Origin: F23-B02 sp963625655
GTDB lineage: Bacteria; Bacillota; Clostridia; Oscillospirales; Oscillospiraceae
Reading direction: 5' to 3'
NCBI GenBank assembly: GCA_963625655.1
Contig: CAVFTS010000008.1
Coordinates: 1 to 62,412, forward strand
DNA: 62,412 bases
Notes under the pieces: generated by a model
The model's database searches: none
Told to the model about the DNA's origin: nothing
Seen by the model: only the letters and a program-made list of their open reading frames with translations
Part shown: positions 47,905-57,109 of the stretch, piece by piece
Layout of the letters: every line of letters begins with the position of its first letter
Position numbering within the stretch: position 1 is the stretch's first letter
Program-made: the position numbers and the translations under genes

Positions 47905-48333
47905 TCACAGGCTGCTTTCGCCCGAAACCTCGACCCCGTGCGCCTTTAAAAGCTCGGCGGTAACGCCGTTGCCGTGGATGAGCTTTCCCGAAAAGCTGCC
48001 GTCGTATATAGTCCCGCTCCCGCAGGAGGGGCTGTTTTCTTTAAGCAGCGCCTTGCGTATACCCAAGGTCTCGGCAAGGTACAGCGCTGCCTCGGCGCCC
48101 TTTTTAAACTGCTCCGTCACGTCCATCCCCTCCGAGGAAAAGACACCTTCGTCACGTCTTTCCGACGGCGCTCTCGGCGTCGTAAGACCGCCGTACGCCT
48201 CCGGGCAGACGGGGATAAGCTCGTAGCTTTCGCAGAGAAAGCGCAGCTTATCGTCCGGCAGACGGTTGCTGCCGCCGTCGTATTTGCAGCAAAGCCCCAA
48301 AAGGCAGGCGGATACAAGAAGCCTGTCCCTCAT
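47905..48333 (-). CDS. DUF523-family protein
   Basis: The 142-residue protein shows the DUF523 pattern: VSACLLGLCCKYDGGSN at the N-terminus with paired cysteines, PVCPEAYGGLTTPR, and KENSPSCGSGTIYDG. The conserved cysteines and Ser suggest a small-molecule or metal-binding enzyme; the biochemical role is unknown to me. Its start overlaps the rhomboid-like gene stop by 4 bp. Confidence 0.9.
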   Translation of the reverse strand: MRDRLLVSACLLGLCCKYDGGSNRLPDDKLRFLCESYELIPVCPEAYGGLTTPRAPSERRDEGVFSSEGMDVTEQFKKGAEAALYLAETLGIRKALLKENSPSCGSGTIYDGSFSGKLIHGNGVTAELLKAHGVEVSGESSL

Positions 48334-48881
48334 CGTCTCATACCTATGACCGCACCGGCGGTACCGCCCGCAATGCGGGTGAGCAGCGCCGTATTGTCGC
48401 CGATCGGCACGCCGGAGACTATCTCTCCGCTGATGTACAGCACCAAAACGAGTATGAAGGTGATGGGGATATAGCCGCTGCGCATACCCGCAAGCGACGC
48501 CATGATTATCAGCATGAACACCACCGCCGACGCACCCATAAGCACACCGGGGAAAAACAGCCAGTGGATAAGTCCCGACACGAGCGCCGTCACCAAAATA
48601 CCGCCCAAGATGTTTCCGCTGCCGTAGCGCTGCTCAAGCGTGGGACAAAGCAGCAGTATCATCATAATGTTCGATATGAAGCTGCTGTAGTCGGGGTGAC
48701 CGAGTACATGGAGTATGAATCTCGGATATGTAAGCAGGTCGGACAGCGACGAGTGGTACACCGAAAACAGCAGACTGTTCGTCCCGCCGAGGTACCTTTC
48801 CAGCATCAGCGCAGCAAATGACAGCAGCGCAAAGGTCAGCGCCACGGGGGAGTTGTACTGGAATCTGACCATCTTTTTCAT
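48330..48881 (-). CDS. Rhomboid-family membrane protein with altered catalytic site
   Basis: The 183-residue protein has about six hydrophobic helices. The rhomboid layout is visible: FILHVLGHPDYSSFISNIMM for the TM2 His/Asn region, LLMGASAVVF-like nucleophile motif with Ser118 (GASA rather than GASG) and a final glycine-zipper helix TRIAGGTAGAVIG. In active relatives the last helix has a catalytic His at the place of Arg169. The protein is therefore probably a pseudoprotease or has another mechanism. It overlaps both neighbours by 4 bp. Confidence 0.7.
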   Translation of the reverse strand: MKKMVRFQYNSPVALTFALLSFAALMLERYLGGTNSLLFSVYHSSLSDLLTYPRFILHVLGHPDYSSFISNIMMILLLCPTLEQRYGSGNILGGILVTALVSGLIHWLFFPGVLMGASAVVFMLIIMASLAGMRSGYIPITFILVLVLYISGEIVSGVPIGDNTALLTRIAGGTAGAVIGMRR

Positions 48882-49387
48882 TTCAGCTTCTCCAATGCGT
48901 TTTTGTAGTGCTGTGCCGTTCTGTCGTCAAAGCAGACCATGCGGACACGCTCAATCTCGGGATGCTCGCTGAGGTACTCGGCAATGGCGTTTATTGCGAT
49001 CGGGGCCGCCTTGTCGAGCGGAAAGGCGTAGACTCCCGTGGATATCGACGGAAAGTCAACGGTCTTGCAGCCGTTTTCCGATGCCAGCACAAGGCAATTG
49101 CGGTAGCACGAGCGCAGAAGCTCCGCCTCGTGTCTGCCGCCGCCGTGCCACACGGGCCCGGGAGTGTGGATAACGTACCTTGCCGGGAGCTTGTAGCCCT
49201 TTGTTATCTTCGCCTCACCCGTCTTGCAGCCGCCGAGGGTGCGGCACTCCTCCAAAAGCTCCTTGCCCGCCGCTCTGTGTATGGCGCCGTCAACGCCCCC
49301 GCCGCCGAGCAGGGAGCAGTTTGCGGCGTTGACTATCGCATCGACGCTCTGTTTGGTTATATCTCCTCTGATTATCTCAATGTTCAT
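48878..49387 (-). CDS. Macrodomain protein (ADP-ribose/O-acetyl-ADP-ribose hydrolase type)
   Basis: The protein of about 169 residues is one macrodomain: IEIIRGDITKQSVDAIVNAANCSLLGGGGVDGAIHRAAG, with Asn-Ala-Ala-Asn and the GGGGVDGAIH loop for ADP-ribose binding, VIHTPGPVW and FPSISTGVYAFP for phosphate contact. This is the YmdB/MacroD-type, which removes ADP-ribose from proteins or deacetylates O-acetyl-ADP-ribose. The ATG at 49387 follows GGTGAT; a GTG three codons upstream overlapping the clpE stop is possible. Confidence 0.93.
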   Translation of the reverse strand: MNIEIIRGDITKQSVDAIVNAANCSLLGGGGVDGAIHRAAGKELLEECRTLGGCKTGEAKITKGYKLPARYVIHTPGPVWHGGGRHEAELLRSCYRNCLVLASENGCKTVDFPSISTGVYAFPLDKAAPIAINAIAEYLSEHPEIERVRMVCFDDRTAQHYKNALEKLK

Positions 49388-49392
49388 GCTTA

Positions 49393-51729
49393 TCACCGTT
49401 TTCTGATCTCAATTTTCACTTTGCCGTCGGCGGCGGAGAGTCTTATGCGTCCGACGTTTTCGCCGTGCCTTTCGATTATCCTTGCCGCAACGGGGTCCTC
49501 AACGTCCTTTTGTATGGTTCTGCGAAGGCTGCGTGCGCCGTACTTGACGGAGTAGCTCTTTTCGACAAGGTAGTCTATGAGGCTGCCGTCCCAGGTAAGC
49601 GCAATGCCGCTTTCGGATATCGCCGCCTTCGTCTCGCCGAGCATCAGCCCCGCAATGCGGCGGAAATCGTCCTCGCTGAGCTTGTTGAAGTACACGATCT
49701 CATCCACACGGTTTATAAACTCCGGACGCAGGAAGTCGCTGAGCGCCTTCATGGCACGCTCCTGCCCCATGTCGCTCACGCTGCCGCCGAAGCCCAAAGA
49801 GCCGCTGCCGGTATTGGAGCCTGCGTTCGTGGTCATTATAATAACGGCATTTTCAAAGTTCACGGTTCTGCCCTGTGCGTCGGTTATTCTGCCGTCGTCA
49901 AGTATCTGAAGCAGGATGTTCAAAACGTCGGGATGCGCCTTCTCGATTTCGTCAAACAGCACGACCGAGTAGGGCTTGCGCCGTATCTTCTCGGTGAGCT
50001 GTCCCGCCTCGTCGTAGCCGACGTAGCCGGGAGGCGAGCCGATGATGCGGGAAACGGAGAACTTCTCCATAAATTCGGACATATCGAGCCTGATAAGGCT
50101 CTCCGGCGAATCGAACAGATCCTCGGCAAGGCGCTTTACAAGCTCGGTCTTGCCGACGCCGGTGCCGCCGACGAATATGAAGCTTGCGGGCTTGCGCTTT
50201 GCCTTAAGCCCCACTCTGCTCCTTGCAATGGCTGCACAGACCGCCTTTATCGCCTCATCCTGTCCGACGATGTGCGCACGGAGTCTGTCACCGAGTCCCT
50301 CAAGGCGGCGGAATTCGTCCGCCTTTATGCTGCTTGCGGGAATCTTCGTCCACAGCTCGATTATGCGTGCAAGGTTATCGACCGTAAGCTCCGGCCTGCC
50401 GTGAGACTCAAGCTCTTTCAGCTCCTTTTCACGGGTCATTTCCTTGCCCCGCAGTATCGCAATGCGCTCGTAGCGCTTGTTTAGCTGCTCATCGGCATCC
50501 TCGCCCTTCGGCAGCTCTGCGCTCAACAACGCCTCACGCTCAAAGCGCAGGTTGTCGAGGTCACGCTGTGCCTCGATGCGGCGGTTTATGCTCTCGTCCT
50601 TGAGGTTCACGTCGGAGCAGGCCTCGTCGATGAGGTCTATCGCCTTATCGGGCAGGAAGCGGTCGGTTATATAGCGCTCCGACAGGCGCACCGCCTCGGC
50701 GCACATTTCGTCGCTGATCTTAACGCCGTGGTAGTCCTCGTAGTAGTGAGCGATGCCCTTAAGTATTTCGATGCTGTCCTGAACGGACGGCTCGTTTATC
50801 GTCACAGGCTGGAATCTGCGCTCAAGCGCCGAGTCCTTTTCGATGTGCTTGCGGTATTCGGTGAAGGTGGTGGCGCCGATGACCTGTATCTCGCCCCTCG
50901 AAAGTGCGGGCTTTAGGATATTTGCGGCGTTCATACTGCCCTCGGCATCGCCTGCGCCGACGATGTTGTGTACCTCGTCAATGACGAGTATCACGTTGCC
51001 CTGACGACGTATCTCCTCGATAAGTCCCTTCATGCGGCTCTCGAACTGACCCCTGAACTGCGTTCCCGCTACAAGGGCGGTGAGGTCAAGGAGATAGACC
51101 TCCTTGTTTCGAAGCTTTAACGGCACCTGATCCGAGGCAATCCTCTGCGCAAGTCCCTCCGCTACGGCGGTCTTGCCGACGCCCGGCTCACCGATGAGAC
51201 AGGGGTTATTCTTCTGGCGGCGGTTGAGTATCTGAATGACCCGCTCCAGCTCCTCCCTGCGCCCTATCATACTGTCGAGCTTTCCGGCTCTTGCCCTCTC
51301 CGTCAGGTTGATGCAATAGCTGTCAAGGTAGCTTTTCTTAACGGGTCGGGGGCTTTCCCTGCGCTCCGAGGCTGCGCCGCCGTCGCCGTTATCGTCCGAC
51401 TTTTCCGCGTTCTGACCGCCGAAAAGCCGGTTTAAAAACGGGAAGGTCGCCGTTTTGCCGTCGTCTCCGTCTGTGTCGTCACCGTCGGTATCGTCAAGCC
51501 TTGCAAGCTCCTCGATGCCGTCGAGCGCACCCATCATCTCCCCCGTCAGATTGTCGAGATCCTCGTCGGAGATTCCCATTCTGTCCATAAACTCGTCAAC
51601 GGGCTTTATGTGCAGCTCTCTTGCGCACTTGAAGCAAAGTCCTTCGTTCTTTGTTTCGCCGTTTTCGATCTTCGTAATAAACACGATCGCAATATTCTTT
51701 CCGCATCGTGAGCAAAGTCTTTTCTGCAT
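49393..51729 (-). CDS. clpE: Clp protease ATPase subunit with N-terminal zinc finger (ClpE-like)
   Basis: The 778-residue AAA+ unfoldase starts with a zinc finger (CSRC at 6-9, CFKC at 32-35) as in ClpE instead of Clp N repeats, then an acidic linker (about 65-125). AAA-1 has LIGEPGVGKTAVAEGLA (about 179-195), a UVR-like coiled middle region lies near 385-430, and AAA-2 has FVGGTGVGKTELVK (about 515-523), with sensor and arginine-finger motifs present. It unfolds proteins for ClpP. Unlike clpC operons, ctsR and mcsAB are not adjacent. ATG after GGAG. Confidence 0.9.
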   Translation of the reverse strand: MQKRLCSRCGKNIAIVFITKIENGETKNEGLCFKCARELHIKPVDEFMDRMGISDEDLDNLTGEMMGALDGIEELARLDDTDGDDTDGDDGKTATFPFLNRLFGGQNAEKSDDNGDGGAASERRESPRPVKKSYLDSYCINLTERARAGKLDSMIGRREELERVIQILNRRQKNNPCLIGEPGVGKTAVAEGLAQRIASDQVPLKLRNKEVYLLDLTALVAGTQFRGQFESRMKGLIEEIRRQGNVILVIDEVHNIVGAGDAEGSMNAANILKPALSRGEIQVIGATTFTEYRKHIEKDSALERRFQPVTINEPSVQDSIEILKGIAHYYEDYHGVKISDEMCAEAVRLSERYITDRFLPDKAIDLIDEACSDVNLKDESINRRIEAQRDLDNLRFEREALLSAELPKGEDADEQLNKRYERIAILRGKEMTREKELKELESHGRPELTVDNLARIIELWTKIPASSIKADEFRRLEGLGDRLRAHIVGQDEAIKAVCAAIARSRVGLKAKRKPASFIFVGGTGVGKTELVKRLAEDLFDSPESLIRLDMSEFMEKFSVSRIIGSPPGYVGYDEAGQLTEKIRRKPYSVVLFDEIEKAHPDVLNILLQILDDGRITDAQGRTVNFENAVIIMTTNAGSNTGSGSLGFGGSVSDMGQERAMKALSDFLRPEFINRVDEIVYFNKLSEDDFRRIAGLMLGETKAAISESGIALTWDGSLIDYLVEKSYSVKYGARSLRRTIQKDVEDPVAARIIERHGENVGRIRLSAADGKVKIEIRKR

Positions 51730-51777
51730 GATCTACTCCAATCTGCCGCCGAGCGGCTCTCTTTATAAATAGACGCA

Positions 51778-52785
51778 TCACCATAGGTCTGCGTGTGTGT
51801 TCTGAATTATGACCGCACTGTCTCCGCAGCACAGTCCCGTTATGCCGGCGTTTAGCTCCGCCGTGTTCTTGAGCTTAAGATTCTTGCCGTAAAGCCTTGC
51901 CGTGTCACGGTCGAGCGCAAGCACTTCCCCGTCATTTGCCGCAAGCGAAACGAGCATCCTCGTTTCCTCCACAGCGCACTTTTTGAGGCTTGCGTCAAGG
52001 CTCAAAAGCTGCCCGTCGCCGCCGCTTGTGTGACGCCGCAGCTCAAGCACGACCCCGTCGGGCGTAAAGGCGAAAAGTCCGAGTGCCCTGTCGCCGTAGT
52101 CATACTTATCAGTGTCGCCCGATGTGTCCGAGATATACGCCGCCGACTCGGTCACAAGGCACAACGCATCGTCTCCGAACCACTGCGCCCCGCTCGGCTG
52201 CCCGACGCCCTCGTTTTTTGCGAGCGTCTTACCCGTTTCCGTCGAGATGAAAAGCACGGCGTCGTCCCGCACTACGGCAAGCGTCCCGCCGTCGGGCGAG
52301 AGCGTCGCCATAAAAACGGCATTTTCTGCGCTGTACCATTTGTACACTGCCGAAAAATCCGTGTCAAGCACCGTGACGCAGGCGGCGCAGCCCGCCTTCT
52401 CCGTGCAAAGCACGGCGCCTTCTTCGCCGAGGCAGGCATAAATCAGTCTGCCGGGGGACGTGAAGCTTTTCGTCTCTCCGCTCTCGTCGAGCAAGAGAAG
52501 CTTTTTTGCGCCCTTATCCCAGATAAGGCAGCGGTCGCCGTCTGTCACGGCTCTCGGCTCGCTCATGTTAAGGCTCATGCTGTTTATGGTATCGCCCTCA
52601 AGGTCGTACTGCCGCAGCTCATTCGGAGTGTACCACACAAGGCTCTCTCCCGCCGAGGCAAAGCTTTGGTTTTCGTCCGGCACGAAGTCGAAGCCCTCGT
52701 CAGGCTCCCGGTGCCGGGTGGTGAGGAAAAGCAGCGCAAGCGTGGCTACGGCTGCAAGTACGAGAAAAAGGGTCTTTTTGCGCAT
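51778..52785 (-). CDS. DUF5711-like membrane-anchored beta-propeller protein
   Basis: The 335-residue protein has one N-terminal TM/signal helix (KTLFLVLAAVATLALLFL) and an outer domain of repeated four-strand blades with W/Y-D motifs (SLVWYTPNELRQYDLEG, RCLIWDKGAKKLLLLDESG, LLSLDASLKK), consistent with a seven-bladed propeller like DUF5711. No catalytic signature is seen. It lies between truA and clpE (gaps 7 and 48 nt). Confidence 0.75.
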   Translation of the reverse strand: MRKKTLFLVLAAVATLALLFLTTRHREPDEGFDFVPDENQSFASAGESLVWYTPNELRQYDLEGDTINSMSLNMSEPRAVTDGDRCLIWDKGAKKLLLLDESGETKSFTSPGRLIYACLGEEGAVLCTEKAGCAACVTVLDTDFSAVYKWYSAENAVFMATLSPDGGTLAVVRDDAVLFISTETGKTLAKNEGVGQPSGAQWFGDDALCLVTESAAYISDTSGDTDKYDYGDRALGLFAFTPDGVVLELRRHTSGGDGQLLSLDASLKKCAVEETRMLVSLAANDGEVLALDRDTARLYGKNLKLKNTAELNAGITGLCCGDSAVIIQNTHADLW

Positions 52786-52792
52786 TTTCGGG

Positions 52793-53560
52793 TCAGTCCT
52801 TCCGCATCATCTCGCCGGCAGGACCGTCATACCAAACTCGGTTGAGATACAGACCCTGGGGCGGCATAGTGGGGCCGGTGAGCCGTCTGTCGCCGATCTC
52901 AAGCAGACGGGGAATATCCTCCGGCTCAAGCTTTCCGCAGGCTGCGTATACCAATGTTCCCACTATCGCCCGACACATATTGTACAGAAATCCGTCCGCA
53001 CAGACGGAGACCGTTATAGTGTCGCCCTCTTTTTCCGCTCTGCACCGATAGACGGTGCGAACGGTGGTCTTTGTTTCCGTTCCGAGACTCCGCACGGCGG
53101 CAAAGTCGTGCGTTCCCTCAAACGCAAGCGCCGCCGCCTGCATACGCTCCATGTCGAGCCGCTTCGGGTAGAAGCAGACCCGATCCCGAAGGAAGGGATC
53201 CCGGATGTTGGAGTTATATATTTTATAGATGTATTCTTTTTTTATACACGACGATATTGCGTTGAAATCCTCCGGCACCTCCGTTGCGTCGACAACGGCA
53301 ATGTCGTCGGGCAGCCGAGTGTTCACGGCAAGCGCAAAGCGGTCGATGGGTATGCGGCAGTCGGTGCGGAAGTTTGCGCAGTAGCGCAGAGCGTGCACCC
53401 CGGCGTCGGTTCTGCCGCATCCCGTGAGCTTCACGGGATGCTCACAGATGCGCTCAAGCGCCGCCTGCACGGTCGCACACACGGACACGTCGTTTTTCTG
53501 CACCTGCCAGCCGTGATACTTCGACCCGTCATATCTTATTCTTAACGCTATGTTTCTCAT
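52793..53560 (-). CDS. truA: tRNA pseudouridine synthase A
   Basis: The 255-residue enzyme makes pseudouridine at positions 38-40 of tRNA anticodon stems. Seen: RIRYDGSKYHGWQVQ, the catalytic KLTGCGRTDAGVHAL (Asp nucleophile), ISSCIKKEYIYKIYN, and DGFLYNMCRAIVGTLVYAACG. It begins 3 nt after ecfT, the conserved ecfA1-ecfA2-ecfT-truA order of Firmicutes. Confidence 0.97.
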   Translation of the reverse strand: MRNIALRIRYDGSKYHGWQVQKNDVSVCATVQAALERICEHPVKLTGCGRTDAGVHALRYCANFRTDCRIPIDRFALAVNTRLPDDIAVVDATEVPEDFNAISSCIKKEYIYKIYNSNIRDPFLRDRVCFYPKRLDMERMQAAALAFEGTHDFAAVRSLGTETKTTVRTVYRCRAEKEGDTITVSVCADGFLYNMCRAIVGTLVYAACGKLEPEDIPRLLEIGDRRLTGPTMPPQGLYLNRVWYDGPAGEMMRKD

Positions 53561-53563
53561 GCC

Positions 53564-54361
53564 TTACAATCCGAAATGCTTCATAACGAATACTGCGGCA
53601 AGAAAGACTGCGCCCGCAAGCATCGCCTCGAAGTCCGCTTTTTCGTATTTGAGCTGCTTGAGCCTCGTCCTGCCGTTGCCGCCGTGGTAGCAGCGGCTCT
53701 CCATTGCGACCGCAAGCTCGTCCGCACGACGAAACGCCGAGATAAACAGCGGTACGAGGATGGGCAGCAGCGCCTTTGCACGGCGCATTATGCTGCCGCT
53801 TTCAAAGTCCGCTCCCCTTGCCTTCTGCGCCGACATTATTTTGTCCGTCTCCTCAATGAGCGTCGGTATGAATCTGAGCGCCATGCTCATCATCATGCTC
53901 ATCTCATGCACGGGGATTTTGATCTTCTTGAGCGGTCTTAAAAGACGCTCAAGTCCGTCCGTCAGCGCCATGGGGCTTGTCGTGTAGGTCAGCATGAAGG
54001 TGCCGACGATGAGCAGCACTATTCTCACCGACATGAAAAGCGCCTTTTTAAGACCCTCCCATGTGATTATCCAGCCCTCGATTATCGGCGTACCCTTCGT
54101 GTAGAAGATATTGAGCAGCGCCGTCAGAACGATGACGATCACGAGGGGCTTGAGACCCTTAAATGCGGTCTTGGGGTTTATCCTCGCAAGGTACATGCAC
54201 AGTCCGGTAATTGCGATGACAAAGGCATAGCCGATAAAGTCCGCCATGTTGAAAAGTCCCACGATGTAGACTATAACGAGCAGCAACTTCGTTCTCGGAT
54301 CAAGGCGGTGCGCTATCGTGTTGCCCGGAAAGTACTGACCGAGAGTGATGTCCTTCAGCAT
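53564..54361 (-). CDS. ecfT: ECF transporter transmembrane protein EcfT
   Basis: The 265-residue scaffold has five or six TM helices and the coupling motifs of EcfT: SAQKARGADFESGS (Ala-Arg-Gly) and RADELAVAMESRCYHG, which insert into the two ATPases. It forms the shared ECF module for vitamins such as thiamine (thiT at 22.8-23.4 kb). It overlaps ecfA2 by 7 bp. Confidence 0.96.
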   Translation of the reverse strand: MLKDITLGQYFPGNTIAHRLDPRTKLLLVIVYIVGLFNMADFIGYAFVIAITGLCMYLARINPKTAFKGLKPLVIVIVLTALLNIFYTKGTPIIEGWIITWEGLKKALFMSVRIVLLIVGTFMLTYTTSPMALTDGLERLLRPLKKIKIPVHEMSMMMSMALRFIPTLIEETDKIMSAQKARGADFESGSIMRRAKALLPILVPLFISAFRRADELAVAMESRCYHGGNGRTRLKQLKYEKADFEAMLAGAVFLAAVFVMKHFGL

Positions 54362-55218
54362 TCTGCGCCACCTCCCGTCAAAGCGTTCAGCTCCTCAAGC
54401 AGTCGGGAGATCGTGTATATGGACGGCGGGAGCGCTATCCCACGGCGGCGCAGCGCCATGCTCAGCTCCGTTGCGGCGGGGACCGCAAGTCCTATCGCTT
54501 TAAGCTCCTCCGGGTGCGAAAAGACCTCCTCCGGCGTTCCGTCGAACTCGATGTGGCCGCCGTTAAAGACCACGAGCCTGTCCGCAAGCTTGGCTACATC
54601 CTCCATGCTGTGGCTGACGATGATAACCGTGGAGCCGGTCTTTTCACGATACTCGCAGATGTTGCTCAGAATGTGTCGGCAGCCCTCCGGGTCAAGCCCC
54701 GCAGTCGGCTCGTCGAGTATAAGCACGCCGGGGCGCATTGCGATAACACCGGCTATCGCAACTCTGCGCTTCTGACCGCCGGACAGCTCCAGCGGCGATT
54801 TGTCAAAGCAGTCCTCCGGCACGCCGACAAAGCCCGCCGCCTCACGCACACGCTCACCTACCTCCGCTTCATCAAGCCCCATATTCTTGGGACCGAAGGC
54901 GATGTCGTTAAACACCGTCTCCTCGAAAAGCTGGTACTCAGGATATTGAAACACAAGGCCGACTTTAAATCGCACCTTTCTTGTCGCTTCCTTGGAGGCA
55001 AAAATATTCTCTCCGTCCACCGTCACGCTGCCGGAGGTGGGTGCGAGCAGTCCGTTTAAATGCTGAATGAACGTGGACTTGCCCGACCCAGTGTGTCCGA
55101 TAAGTCCGACAAGCTGCCCGCTCGGTATCTCTATATTTATATCGTCTATCGCAACCTTCTCAAACGGCGTTCCCGCACTGTAGACATGGCGCAATCCGCT
55201 CACTTTAATTTCTGACAT
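54355..55218 (-). CDS. ecfA2: ECF transporter ATPase EcfA2
   Basis: The 287-residue ATPase has VSGLRHVYSAGTPFEKVAID, Walker A LIGHTGSGKSTFIQHLNGLL, Q-loop VFQYPEYQLFEETVF, signature ELSGGQKRRVAIAGVIA and Walker B LILDEPTAGLDPEG. The N-terminal AGTPFE insertion and QYPEYQLF pattern are those of EcfA2 subunits. The ATG at 55218 overlaps the ecfA1 end by 14 bp. Confidence 0.95.
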   Translation of the reverse strand: MSEIKVSGLRHVYSAGTPFEKVAIDDINIEIPSGQLVGLIGHTGSGKSTFIQHLNGLLAPTSGSVTVDGENIFASKEATRKVRFKVGLVFQYPEYQLFEETVFNDIAFGPKNMGLDEAEVGERVREAAGFVGVPEDCFDKSPLELSGGQKRRVAIAGVIAMRPGVLILDEPTAGLDPEGCRHILSNICEYREKTGSTVIIVSHSMEDVAKLADRLVVFNGGHIEFDGTPEEVFSHPEELKAIGLAVPAATELSMALRRRGIALPPSIYTISRLLEELNALTGGGAEC

Positions 55219-56050
55219 TTCCGATTTCCTTTGCAATTTCATCGGCGCACTCCTCGACCGTAAGCGCCGTAAGCGGGAGCCTGTGTCCCGATTTGTTCAG
55301 CTCGTACAAAAGCTCCGTCGTAGCCGGAACGCCGAGTCCCTCACTGCGCATAAGCTCCACCTGCGAGAACACCTCCTGCGGTGTTCCGTCGGCAACTATG
55401 CTGCCGTCCGACATGACGATAAGCCTGTCGGCGTCGATACACTCCGACATATGATGCGTTATAAGCACGACCGTTATGCCTCTCGTCCTGCACAGCTCCG
55501 TGACGGTCTTTATGACCTCGCTGCGCCCCTTTGGGTCGAGCATTGCGGTAGGCTCGTCCAGCACCACGACCTCCGGATCCATTGCGATGACCCCGGCGAT
55601 CGCCACACGCTGCTTCTGTCCGCCGGACAGCAGGTGCGGTGCGTGAAGACGAAATTCGTACATATCGACCTGTTTAAGCGCCGCATCGACCCGACGTCTT
55701 ATCTCCTCGGACGGGACGCCGAGGTTTTCCGGCGCAAAGGCAACGTCGTCCTCAACGACGTTTGCCACTATCTGATTGTCGGGGTTCTGGAACACCATAC
55801 CCACCTTGCGGCGTATGTCGAGCGTTTTCGTCTCGTCCGAGGTGTCCATCCCGTCGACGAGCACGCTGCCCGACGTCGGCAGCAGGATGGCGTTTAAGTG
55901 CTTTGCAAGCGTACTCTTACCGGAGCCGTTATGTCCCAGCACGGCGACGAAGCTGCCCTTTTCTATCGTAAGGCTCACGCCCTTCAGGCTCTCCGTCTCG
56001 TCTCCGGGGTAAATGTAATGCAGATCTTTAATTTCAATTATTCCGTTCAT
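55205..56050 (-). CDS. ecfA1: ECF transporter ATPase EcfA1
   Basis: The 281-residue ATPase has IIEIKDLHYIYPGDETESLK, Walker A VLGHNGSGKSTLAKHLNAIL, Q-loop VFQNPDNQIVANVVEDDVAF, signature HLLSGGQKQRVAIAGVIA, Walker B VVLDEPTAMLDPKG and H-loop ITHHMSEC. The QNPDNQIV motif is characteristic of EcfA1. It heads the ECF block and directly follows the methyltransferase stop. Confidence 0.95.
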   Translation of the reverse strand: MNGIIEIKDLHYIYPGDETESLKGVSLTIEKGSFVAVLGHNGSGKSTLAKHLNAILLPTSGSVLVDGMDTSDETKTLDIRRKVGMVFQNPDNQIVANVVEDDVAFAPENLGVPSEEIRRRVDAALKQVDMYEFRLHAPHLLSGGQKQRVAIAGVIAMDPEVVVLDEPTAMLDPKGRSEVIKTVTELCRTRGITVVLITHHMSECIDADRLIVMSDGSIVADGTPQEVFSQVELMRSEGLGVPATTELLYELNKSGHRLPLTALTVEECADEIAKEIGNVRN

Positions 56051-56911
56051 TTATCTCTCCCAACGGCAGCTTGCCCCGCAGGGCAGCACCAGTCCGCTGT
56101 CGGTCACCGGCAGTCCCAGCTCCCGTGCCTCGGAGCTGCCGCCGAACTTCTTTGTAAACACGCTCTCGGTGACGTATGACAGCACCGAGGCGGATAAGCC
56201 CGTCGTATATGAATTTATCAGCACGAAAAGCGGATCGTCCGAAAGTACACCCGCACACAGCGACACGAAGGGCCAAAGGTTTTTCTCCAGCTTCCACACC
56301 TCGCCGCCGGGTCCTCTGCCGTATGAGGGCGGGTCCATGATGATTGCATCGTAGCGCCTGCCACGGCGTATCTCCCGCTCAACGAACTTTGCGCAGTCGT
56401 CCACTATCCATCGGATGGGAGCGTCCTTAAGTCCGGACGAGACGGCGTTTTCCTTCGCCCATGCGACCATGCCCTTTGCCGCGTCAACATGGCACACGGT
56501 CGCTCCCGCCTTTGCGCAGGCGACCGTAGCTGCGCCGGTGTAGGCAAAGAGGTTCAGCACGCTCACGGGTCTGCCCGCAAAGCGGATCTTTTCCATCGCC
56601 CAATCCCAGTTGCACGCCTGCTCCGGGAAAAGTCCCGTATGCTTGAAGTTCATGGGCTTTACGTTGAAGCGCAGCTCACCGTAGCTTATCTGCCAGCTTT
56701 CGGGCAGTCCGCCCTTGTCCCAGCTTCCGCCTCCGGTCTCGCTGCGGCGGTACCTTGCGTCACGGCAATTCCAGCGGCTGTCGCTCTTCGGCGTTTCCCA
56801 GATTGCCTGCGGGTCGGGGCGCACGAGATTGTACTTCCCCCAGCGCTCAAGCTTTTCGCCCCCCGAACAGTCGAGAAGCTCAAAATCCTTCCATTTATCA
56901 GAAATCCACAT
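56051..56911 (-). CDS. Class I SAM-dependent methyltransferase (RlmK/RlmI-like)
   Basis: The 286-residue protein has a small N-terminal domain, then a Rossmann methyltransferase domain: VLNLFAYTGAATVACAKAGA (motif I), HVDAAKGMVAWAKENA (motif II), and MDPPSYGRGP (motif IV, DPPxF/Y). MNFKHTGLFPEQACNW before motif I is typical of RlmK/RlmI/YccW-like rRNA methyltransferases, without the PUA domain. The RNA target is unknown. It is the first gene of the long operon that continues with ecfA1. Confidence 0.88.
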   Translation of the reverse strand: MWISDKWKDFELLDCSGGEKLERWGKYNLVRPDPQAIWETPKSDSRWNCRDARYRRSETGGGSWDKGGLPESWQISYGELRFNVKPMNFKHTGLFPEQACNWDWAMEKIRFAGRPVSVLNLFAYTGAATVACAKAGATVCHVDAAKGMVAWAKENAVSSGLKDAPIRWIVDDCAKFVEREIRRGRRYDAIIMDPPSYGRGPGGEVWKLEKNLWPFVSLCAGVLSDDPLFVLINSYTTGLSASVLSYVTESVFTKKFGGSSEARELGLPVTDSGLVLPCGASCRWER

Positions 56912-56944
56912 AGATCATACCTACCGATTATAATTTGACATGGT

Positions 56945-56973
56945 ATTATATCACTCTTTGTCTGCGGTTTCAA
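56945..56973 (-). promoter_or_regulatory. Promoter of the eleven-gene operon
   Basis: On the minus strand TTGAAA (56968-56973) and a perfect TATAAT (56945-56950) are 17 bp apart, about 30 nt before the methyltransferase start. Confidence 0.75.
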
Positions 56974-57109
56974 TTGCCGCATATGCTTTTTTCATAATTT
57001 CGCTTTGTCGTTCATCAAACATTCAGCGTTTGTTTATAATTTCTTTTGCCTTTGTTCATTACTTTGACATAAAGCTCGTGTATTATAGGCACATAAAACA
57101 GAGGTGAGC

